Below, one piece after another: positions 55,920 to 64,000 of a stretch of DNA of 64,000 bases (positions are counted from its first letter, which is position 1; the number at the start of each line of letters is the position of its first letter). The DNA is taken from NCBI RefSeq assembly GCF_945859705.1, contig NC_079134.1, positions 51,886,402-51,950,401 of the forward strand, in the 5' to 3' direction. The position numbers and the translations under genes are program-made. The notes under the pieces are model-generated. The model was not told the DNA's origin. It saw only the letters and a list, made by a program, of their open reading frames with translations, and made no database searches. This DNA is from Episyrphus balteatus. Lineage: Eukaryota; Arthropoda; Insecta; Diptera; Syrphidae.

Positions 55920-57420
55920 TCAAGCTGGGTACGCCACAACCGAAAATCCAAAATCTGAGTATGCAGGAATTTGTTGCTAATTTGTTGCTAATTTGTTACC
56001 CCAATCCCGAATTTGTTGCTCCTGCCCTTACCCCTTAAAACTGTGGCGTGCCCAGCTTGACGTCAAGCTGGGTACGCCACAAATTAAAATTCAAAATTTC
56101 AAAAATGTAAGTATGCAGGAATTTGTTGCTAATTTGTTGCTAATTTGTTACCCTAATTTCGAATTTGTTGCTCCACGTTTTGCCCTTCAAATGCACATTA
56201 ACAGATTATGCAAAAAAGCTAAATCGCCCAAAAATTATCGCACAGTCAAAAAAGTGGTATCAATAGAAAGAGGTCCTTGAAACTTTTTCAAAAAGGTCCA
56301 TATCAAGTTTTTATTCCAATCCCTTCATGTCCAAAATGCCTTGTGGAGCTTGAATGCATTTGTGGAACATATGTGGATGAAACGAAAAAACGCAAAAACA
56401 CGTAATACTCAAAATTTCAAAAAAATAAGTATGCAGTAATTTGTTGCTAATTTGTTGCTAATTTGTTACCCCAATCCCGAATTTGTTGCTCCCCCCCTTA
56501 CCCCTTAAATCTGTGGCGTACCCAGCTTGACGTCAAGCTGGGTACGCCACAACGCAAATTTGAAAATCTGAGTATGCAGGAATTTGTTGCTAATTTGTTG
56601 CTAATTTGTTACCCCAATCTTGAATTTGTTGCTCCACGATTTGACCTTCAAATCGACTGCAAAAGATGCAATTTTGTGGAGACTTTTTATCTATACGCTT
56701 TTTCAAAAAACTAAAAACGCCAAATTTTTGACTGAATTTGTTGCTCTGCGAAAAGCTATTTTTAAATTTTCTATCATTAATTTATCCCATCTTACAGGAG
56801 GAAAAATAATTTTTCGATGACGTCATCCAACAACGCAAAAAATCGTAATACTCAAAATTTCAAAAAAATAAGTATGCAGTAATTTGTTGCTAGTTTGTTG
56901 CTAATTTGTTACCCCAATCCCGAATTTGTTGCTCCCCCCCTTACCCCTTAAATCTGTGGCGTACCCAGCTTGACGTCAAGCTGGGTACGCCACAACGCAA
57001 ATTTGAAAATCTGAGTATGCAGGAATTTGTTGCTAATTTGTTGCTAATTTGTTACCCCAATCTTGAATTTGTTGCTCCACGATTTGACCTTCAAATCGAC
57101 TGCAACAGATGCAATTTTGTGGAGACTTTTTATCTATACGCTTTTTCAAAAAACTAAAAATGCCAAATTATAGACAGAATTTGTTGCTCTGCAAAAAGTT
57201 ATTTTTAAATTTTCTATCACCACCCAATCCCATCTTACAGGAGATAAACTAATTTTTCGATGACGTCATTCATCAAGCTGGGTACGATAAAACACAAATT
57301 TTAAAATCTAAGTACGCAGGAATCTTAAGCTATTTTGTTGCTAATTTGTTACCCTAATCTCGAATTTGTTGCTCCACGATTTGACCTTTAAATTGGCTGA
57401 AACAGATGCATGATTTTGAA
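55920..57420. repeat. tandem array of inverted-repeat units with palindromic junctions
   Basis: Units at 55920-56060, 56063-56530, 56533-56973, 56976-57272 and 57273 onward each start TCAAGCTGGGTACGCCACAA (the last one diverged). The first three end with the complement. The dinucleotide CG separates units, so each intact junction is a perfect palindrome around TTGACGTCAA. Every full unit contains two copies of a core (GTATGCAGGAATTTGTTGCT ... CCAATC-x-x-GAATTTGTTGCTCC), and the 141-bp first unit contains one. The repeated 23-codon reading MQEFVANLLL inside the core is probably not a gene. Confidence 0.88.
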
Positions 57421-58172
57421 ACTTTATGATACAAAGTTAACAATGCATAGATTTAATACTCTTTGCAGATTAATGCTCAAATCTTTAATTTGATGTAAAA
57501 ACTACCTTAAAATACTGTTAAAAACTTCCAAAAACAGAACATAACGCACTTAAAGCAACTAGCTGCAGGTAATTCAATGCTCTTTAAAGGCTACGTCATT
57601 TCCAATATTTGGATATACATACATACCTACCCTTACCCTTTCATATTTAAAAACCTTTAAAGGCTGGACCTACCTTCAACCTACTTCACTCCCTTCAATA
57701 AAACGCAAAGTAAAATTCAACACTCCAACTTGATTTTTATGGATGCTCCTCAATTCTTAGTTTAATAAGTGTTAGGTACTGCTACCCATTCAATTCCTAT
57801 ATTGTCAACAGCTTTTTTGTTCTATTTTTCCCAGAAGTTAGGTTCCTCAATTTCAAAAATAAATTGAATTTAACGTATTTTTGCATCTTCCTATTTTAAA
57901 CATATTTACTATATAGGTAGGTAACTTCTTCAATATCCTAGAAAAACCCTTAGACATCTTTTGAAAATACCCCCAATTTTTTTCCATCTTTAAATTTATC
58001 TCTATAGCCCTAGTTTTGGAGAGATGCATTTCATTTACTACCACACTAACGACCTAAGATCTCAACTCAATTTATGTACCTACTATTCATCCAATCAGAT
58101 TATTGCGATTTGCGACTTATTTTTATATTATAAAAACAAACCAAATACCTACATAAAAATGTGTACCTACAT
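57421..58172. other. spacer, nothing recognised
   Basis: AT-rich, no coding signal. Confidence 0.4.
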
Positions 58173-58516
58173 CAGCGTTGTTCCTGGAAAATAAATATAC
58201 GGGGCCACTTTCGGGGCCATTTCAGCATTTTAGGGGCCACTTCATTTTTCATATAAAAAAAAACATAACCAAGTTTATAGTTAATTTTTTTTATTTAATA
58301 TTTTTTTTAAACGTTACAAAAAAATAAACTATGATATGTACATATGTGTTTATACTAAAGATATAAATAGGAAAGGTCATATAAGTAGTTAATCAATATC
58401 TACTTTAAAATATTTTTTTTTTTTTTTGAAGAAATAAAAAATCAACTTTTTTTTTATTTACATTCATTTTTTTCATTTAAAATTCCGAAATTCCAATCCA
58501 AAGCCCCATAAAACAC

Positions 58517-58932
58517 TGTGCACATGAGAGCGACCAACGAATGAGGGAATAAAAGAATAAATTAAGTTTCATACCTGTATTTTTATAGACTTTTTTTTCA
58601 CAAAAACAGGATTAATTGGAAGCAAGGTAACTTATTCTATGTTTCCAACTACCCTAAATCCGAAAATTAGCTATGTAGATTTAGAACAAATCTCGAGATT
58701 TATTCTAAATTTACTTAGCTAAATCTTAATTTAGAGTAGGTGGAATCATAATGTAGTATTAGGTTTAGAGATTTAAATAAATGTTTGTTTTTAAAAAAAT
58801 TTATTATGAGTTAGCTTATTAATCTATTTTTTGTTTAAAAAAATTTATTAAGAAATACATGTGTACCTATGTAAAATTTAATTTGTTTGTTCATTCACTC
58901 ATTCGTTGGTCGCTCTCATTTGCACCGTGCTT
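58517..58932. mobile_element. inverted-repeat element 3' of the hAT transposase
   Basis: CACTGTGCACATGAGAGCGA through CCAACGAATGAG is repeated, inverted, at about 58900-58932 with few mismatches. Inside, at 58650-58735, a second palindrome (TAGCTA-GTAGATTTAGAA ... TTCTAAATTTACTTAGCTA) nests in the first. No target duplication was read. Confidence 0.7.
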
Positions 58933-58950
58933 CACACTAACATTTTTTTA

Positions 58951-61283
58951 TTAACGCAAACATTTTCTTATTAATTCTGGAGGTGGAGTAAAGTTACCAC
59001 ACGTAGTATTTTTTAAAAATGCCTTGAAAGTCATAAGTGCATTTAAAACATTGTAACTTAAACGGTTACGGTTATCTGTTTTGATGTTATTAAGCGCAGA
59101 AAACACCCTTTCTGCGCAAGCACTGCTGTGAGGTAAGCAGAATATACTAATAGCAAAAGTGCTTATGTTTTTGTAAATATAATTACCGTTAAAATTTTTT
59201 GTATCTTTAAGATTTGCCCAAAATTCCACCGGATCTACTTCCTTTCCAGAGGAATCTAATTCCTCTATGACATTTTGAAGTTCTAGAACTATGTCATCCT
59301 TTGAACATTGAAATAGGGTAGGAAATTTGTTTAGAAGAATTTCATTAAAATGAGATGAGATGATTTTAAAATTGTTTTTATTATCGTTCAAATAATTTGG
59401 ATCGACCACTTGAAATGCACTCAATATATCATGGTTGTGGGTGAACCTTTTTTTGAACTGCGTAACCAGTTCAACATAATAACTTTGAACAGATTTTAGA
59501 AATGTTTCTTTTTCTGTTTCTGAAAGTGTTAAAAACACCCCATCAAAGTCGCTACCATAATATATTTCGTTAAGTGGTTTAAGAAATATTTCTTTAAACT
59601 CCACGTCATTTATATTTTTTAAAGTTTTTAGGTAATCCCATTGCATAAAATTTTTAAGAACTATGTTTGTTTTTTTTTTTATGTCATTTGAGAGTGTGTG
59701 TATTTTTGGGCTTTCACTTTGGAAATGTAAATTAAGCTCTGTTATAATTTTAAGAATATATTTTAAAAAAACAAAATAGGGTAGAAGGGGGAGCATTTGC
59801 CAGTGGGGTGCCTTTGCCAGTCCAGGTTTTTTTCCAAACAAACAGAATATTAAATACCAAAAAATCATTTTCTGTTGCACAATTATGATTGAAAACTTTC
59901 CACAAAGTTTGACAGCTTTTGGCTGGACACGAAATAAATAAGACGCTTTTGTTTTTTTTTTTTAGGTTTTTAATTTTGAAAACCAAAATATGAAGGTACA
60001 TAATCGTCATAAATTTTTAATATTTGTCTTGTTAAATTACTTTTTCATACAAATAACTTTTGAAAATTATGTGTACTATGCTGTGTAAAAGTGATTTTTT
60101 TACTGTTTAACTTATAAAAAAGTTATAAGTAAATTTTTGAAAGATTAGCTTGTGGGGTGCATTTGCCATTTGTTTTTGGGTAGGTTTTGCTCTGGCAAAT
60201 GCACCCCATGGGGTACATTTGCCAGAAGCAAGCTTCCTCAAAAGAGGATGGCAGAATCCTTAAAAATCAATCCCTTCTTCGTACTTTCAGCTAAAAAGAA
60301 GTTTTGTTTAACCAAAATCGGTTTTATTTGTATTAACTTTTATATTTAGGTAACTGGCAATCCCTCCCCACCCCCGTGGCAAAGCCTCCCACCTGGGGAG
60401 GCTTTGCCACATCACTTTTCGTTTTTTTGAATAAATTATTAAAAATATAAATAATTAATATATCAAGATGAAAAAAATATTTAAGTGAAGATAATAAAGT
60501 CAATAATAATATCAGATATAAAAAAATTAAAAGAAACGTAAAAACTTTGCGTTAAATCAATTTTCCTAAATCCTGGCAAATCCTCCCCCTTCTACCCTAC
60601 ATTTTATACAAGGGGTTATTTAAGGTATCTAAATGTACTTTCCCTTTTTCATTTTCATCATCAAAAACTACGGATACAAAATAGTGTTTAATAGCTACCC
60701 AATTTTTTACAAAATATTCCACTACCTCGTAAAATGACAGCCACCTTGTAGCAACAACTTTTTTAATTTTGCTTTTTTTTAAATTAAAATACTCCTGGAA
60801 TAGCTGCAGTTCATCCTGCCTTTTTGCACTGTTCTTAAAAAATTGGAACACTTCCTGTGGAAATGTGCATATTGCTTTTGGCAAGGTAGCTGCGGCGTAT
60901 TCTGCACACTTGTGAATAGAATGCGAAGTGCAAACCACTGCAAAAATATCTTGATTTAGTTCTTTTAGGAGAGCTTGAACGCCATTTTTAGCTCCTTGCA
61001 TGACATTGGCACCATCAGAGCCAAATCCAATTAAATTGGAATACGGTATTTCCATCTTATCCAGGGTCTCCTTTATTTTTGAAAAAATGCTTTTAGCTGT
61101 AGAGTCTTTGATTTCCATTATGCATAAAAACTGATCGATGACTTTTCTCATTTCTTCGTCATAGTACCTTGCAAGAACAGCTATACACTTTTTTGTACAT
61201 ATATCGGTTGACTCATCCGTTATAATTGAAAACTTTGTCTCTCTTAGTTTTTTTGCAATATTTTTGGAACAAAATGGCTCCAC
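58951..61283 (-). pseudogene. hAT transposase gene split by an insertion
   Basis: Two open halves. The 5' half (60600-61283, 228 codons, entered after an AG acceptor-like site, no ATG) has FSIITDESTDI (first catalytic Asp region), GFGSDGANVMQG (second Asp), CTSHSIHKCAEYA (C-x2-H) and TRWLSF (RW). The 3' half (58951-59775) begins in the helical domain and ends with SSACAERVFSALNN and RNRLSYNVLNALM, the dimerisation domain with the final Glu. Removing the 819-bp insertion and one TA leaves the frame open across the join, about 503 codons, so the gene was intact there when hit. The N-terminal BED-type part is not visible upstream. It resembles the ZMYM6/SCAND3-like hAT group. Confidence 0.85.
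59779..60597. mobile_element. 819-bp Tc1/mariner-type element inside the hAT gene
   Basis: TA at 59777-59778 and 60598-60599 flank inverted ends GGGTAGAAGGGGGAG(C/G)ATTTG then CCAG. The interior repeats the terminal phrase: CTCTGGCAAATGCACCCC meets GGGGTACATTTGCCAGAAG as a palindrome at 60190-60228, and GTGGGGTGCATTTGCCAT stands at 60151. No transposase, so it must be moved in trans. Confidence 0.88.
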
Positions 61284-61489
61284 AACATCTTATGTAAAAT
61301 TAAAAAAATAAAATAAAGAAAATTAAAATTGACATCACCTACAGGAAGTTACACGGTCAAAAACGTTGAACTATTTATTAGATCTCCTTAGAAATTAAAA
61401 AATCTGTACTAAACAATTAATTAATAATTATATAATTAAAAAATAACGGCAACACTAACAGCTTTGAATGATTTTTTTCGAAAGTTTGA

Positions 61490-61651
61490 TGGTGTTTTCG
61501 TTTCGTAAAAAAATCAATTTATTTTTTGATCTAAATCCGTCAAAAAACTGTTGTTGCGAATACTTAATTGTAGTTGAACAGATCAAAAATTGTTTTTTTT
61601 TACAGATTTAGATCAAAAATAAATTGATTTTTTTACCAAACGAAAACACCA
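61490..61651. repeat. hairpin with 50-base arms
   Basis: GGTGTTTTCGTTTCGTAAAA ... TTTGATCTAAATCCGT pairs with ACAGATTTAGATCAAA ... ACCAAACGAAAACACC across about 60 bases. Confidence 0.75.
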
Positions 61652-62008
61652 TAAGTTATACTTATTTAAATTTTAGTTATTTCAACCAACAGTTTTTGAA
61701 ATAAACAATTTCAAAGTCAAAATTTTGAAAACAAAAGTTTAAAAAACACATTGAATACTATTTTAGTAAAGACTGTAGATTTCAATACGAAATTGATCGA
61801 TTGATTTTTTTAGAAAATTAAAAAACAGTAAAACTACTTTTTATATCAGGCCCACTCGTTTATTTCGAAAACACTTAATTGAAATAATTAAAATTAAGTG
61901 TATAATTTCTATGGAGTTTGGTACAAACAGCATAAGTCCATTTTTTTTTGGGAAATGAGTTAAGTATGCAGAACTATTGAAAAAAAAAATCTTTTTTCGT
62001 TTGGTCTT

Positions 62009-62625
62009 AAGGGGTAATAACACCTTGTAAACCACGAAATCGAGCGTCATTTTCATCACCGTATAAAACAAAGAAGAAATATTATTTTCTTTTGGTGTTT
62101 GTTTAGTTTAATTAAGTATATTAATAAGTAACAGAATAGGCTAATGTTAAATTTTTTAATGATGTGAAATTTTTTAAATGCCGGTGTAGTTCAGGATGAT
62201 AGTAAAATCCTGTGCTCCCATCGGGCTACCAACTAGCTCCTACAGTTTTTAACCGATTGGGCTGAACTTTTGTGCGGAGCTTGAAAATACTATTCTTGAA
62301 GTACGTAGGATTTTTTTGAAATATTAATTTTTAAAGAAATGGCATTAGTTTGAAAAAATTATTTCATTCCAAAAACAAAATTCGTTGAAAAAAAGACCAT
62401 AAAATCGTTAAATTTTAATATTTCAAAAAAATCCTACGTACTTCACTAGAGAATAGTATTTTTAAGCTCCACACAAAATTTCAGCCCAATCGGTTAAAAA
62501 CTGTAGGAGTTAGTTGGTCGCCCGATGGGAGCACAGGATTTTACTATCATCCTGAACTACATGACTACATCCTGATGAATATGACGCTCGATTTCATGGT
62601 TTACAAGGTGTAATTACCCCTAAAC
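62009..62625. repeat. fold-back element with interrupted arms
   Basis: TAAGGGGTAATAACACCTTG ... GAAATCGAGCGTCAT at 62009 faces ATGACGCTCGATTTCATGGT ... TACACC/CCCCTAA at 62580-62625. Inside, GTTCAGGATGATAGTAAAAT through CGTAGGATTTTTTTGAAATA (62190-62325) pairs with 62410-62560 at high identity. About 130 bases at 62055-62185 have no partner on the right, so one arm gained or lost sequence. Confidence 0.8.
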
Positions 62626-62709
62626 AGCATAATTCTGAGTAAACTGTGGCCCTAACCACACTTAACTCCTTTTTTTAAAATTATATTTGATCATAATGGC
62701 ATAAATCCA

Positions 62710-62777
62710 ACTTGTGCTGTTTTGACCAATCAAAAATGTTCAAAATTTTAAATAAGTGTTTGGTCAAAACAGCACAA
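62710..62777. repeat. short palindrome CTTGTGCTGTTTTGACCAA
   Basis: CTTGTGCTGTTTTGACCAA faces TTGGTCAAAACAGCACAA across 30 bases. Related direct copies of the motif lie at 61917 and 62946. Confidence 0.7.
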
Positions 62778-63232
62778 CTCAGTTCCTTAGTTTTTCTGAT
62801 CAACGACGGAAGAGGGGAAAATATAAATAAAACAAAAATAAAACTCTGTAAGTCCGAAAAATTAAAATTATTTAATAAAAAAACTAATTCCAATATTGGT
62901 ACTAAGGACACAACTTAAAATAATCTTATTCTTGAACGAAAAATAGTTTGGTCAAAACAACATATCTCACTAAAAACCATATAAATACCTACGCTGGAAA
63001 ATTTAATTTTTTTTAAATTTATTTATGTATGTAAAAATTATTATTTAAACAAAAATTGCATCCCAATATATTTGTATTAAATAAAACTGGGTTTGTAGGA
63101 ATTTTTCTAACTTTAAAATGCATTTAATTCAAAACGACGATATTGGACTTATATTGTTAATACCAAATTCCATAGATTTAAGCATTCGAAAAAATTATCT
63201 TTCAAAGGTGTTAGTGTTGCCGTTATTTTTTA

Positions 63233-64000
63233 ATATTTTCTTTTTATTTTAAGTATTTTTTTTTTAGAAAATTGCCCCTCCCGCCTAAACGGGAGGAGAA
63301 AGACCCCCCCCCCCCTCCCATAATAAACAATCATTGTATTAGACCCCTCTACAAAAACCGATATCAATTCTTGGATCCTAAGTTAAAAATAATTGACTTC
63401 AATAGGAAAATTCTAAAAGATGTTTGTAGTGATGAAACATTACTAAGAAAAACTGTCTTACAATTGAATTTAAAACTCTTGGCTCGTACTCGATATTATG
63501 CAAATATTTTTTATATTTTTGGTGACGTTTATGATACTTTTCTTTCAAAGAAAAACAAATCATTTATATTTTGATGTTCGTTAAAGAAACATTGATATCA
63601 AAATAAGAAAAATTATGATAACTCGTTTTAAAAAATTTGTTTATTTTTTGTTTTTTTTTTTAATACAATATTTTCAAAACGATTTAATAAATAATAAATT
63701 TCTCATTAAATTGAATTGAAAATATTTTTGTGCGAGTTATTACATACAAAATTTTAAAAAAATTCTAAGTATTTTTTTTAATCATGCATTTTTTTGAGCT
63801 AAGTTGTTGGCATTTTATTATATCCTTCTGCCAAGATTTTTTTGTTTCAATTTTTATAATTATTTACTTTAAATAAAATTTAATATAAGATTTAATAAAA
63901 TTTACGACTTCTTACAAGACATACATTTGTGTCTTAGTTTAAAATTTCTGTTATTCGATATTCAAATCTTCAATTTTGATAATCAACTTCATAAATAATA
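63233..64000. other. AT-rich right end
   Basis: A C-run at about 63305 is followed by a 100-codon plus-strand ORF (63272-63574) without family resemblance, then A/T runs to the edge. Nothing supported. Confidence 0.4.

Larger units (their letters stand above)
58173..61460 (-). mobile_element. hAT transposon carrying two nested insertions
   Basis: Contains the transposase gene at 58951-61283. The proposed ends are CAGCGTTGTTCC at 58173 and, inverted, TAGTGTTGCCG near 61457. They are only loosely alike and no 8-bp duplication is apparent, so the boundaries are tentative. Elements at 58517-58932 and 59779-60597 are inserted inside. Confidence 0.55.
61437..63232. repeat. region bracketed by a 24-bp exact inverted repeat
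   Basis: TAAAAAATAACGGCAACACT then AACA at 61437 is the exact complement of 63209-63232, and similarity continues about 20 bases inward. Outer TA on both sides would allow a Tc1/mariner-type element with TAA-rich ends. Alternatively these are two copies of the hAT terminus in opposite orientation. Several smaller palindromes lie inside. Confidence 0.6.

Noticed and set aside
55993..57157. Repeated ORFs starting MLPQSRICCS and MQEFVANLLL as a multi-copy peptide family
   Set aside because: They follow the repeat units exactly and cross the palindromic junctions; the repetition is explained by the DNA array.
55920..57420. CRISPR-like array
   Set aside because: Units are 141-468 bp with inverted ends and homologous interiors, not short direct repeats with unique spacers, and the genome is eukaryotic.
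63272..63574. 100-codon ORF beginning in a proline-rich C-run
   Set aside because: The start depends on a homopolymer tract and the rest has no resemblance to a known protein.
1..64000. tRNA genes
   Set aside because: I looked by eye for B-box like GGTTCGAATCC and paired acceptor ends and found none that hold together; a covariance-model scan would settle it.

Overview
The window looks like a stretch of insect nuclear genome, probably from a fly. It is AT-rich, its host genes are split by introns with GT/AG borders, and they encode CD36-family scavenger receptors closest to croquemort. Most of the remaining sequence is mobile DNA of several superfamilies, often one element inside another. 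I see no bacterial-type operon, rRNA, tRNA or CRISPR array. The species assignment is inference only.

Host genes: two croquemort-like genes lie head to tail on the minus strand. Gene A (9543-16619) can be read completely as five coding exons giving 491 residues, with membrane segments at both ends and the CD36 cysteine-rich ectodomain between. Gene B starts at 520 and runs off the left edge after two exons. Exons 1 and 2 of the two genes have the same lengths (43 and 101 codons) and phase, so the pair arose by tandem duplication. The introns of A and the 9 kb between the genes hold Tc1/mariner, hAT, MULE and piggyBac relics and short inverted-repeat elements.

Centre: the most striking object is 27259-34357, a 7.1 kb element with near-identical inverted ends of about 870 bp, a likely 3-bp target duplication, and one uninterrupted 1460-codon gene. 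Its protein carries two N-terminal Cys/His pairs, a FEN/XPG-like nuclease signature and a C-terminal CXC cysteine cluster. I read it as an Academ-like (XPG-bearing) DNA transposon that may still be active. A decayed relative lies at 38350-39390. Left of it are a 1.2 kb palindrome studded with ATCGAT sites (21298-22532), a decayed tandem OTU-protease-like gene (23130-23881) and 3.4 kb of extremely AT-rich DNA.

Right half: a piggyBac element nested in another element (34908-36197), MULE and hAT relics (41.4-46.2 kb), a GC-richer island of unknown origin (46.5-47.1 kb), and several short inverted-repeat elements with readable target duplications (8 bp at 42189-42777, 9 bp at 53909-54146, 5 bp at 52723-52892). 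An array of units joined by perfect palindromes lies at 55920-57420. A hAT transposase gene (58951-61283) is split cleanly by a TA-flanked element, and nested inverted repeats follow to 63232. Apart from the two receptor genes, I found no host gene I could defend.
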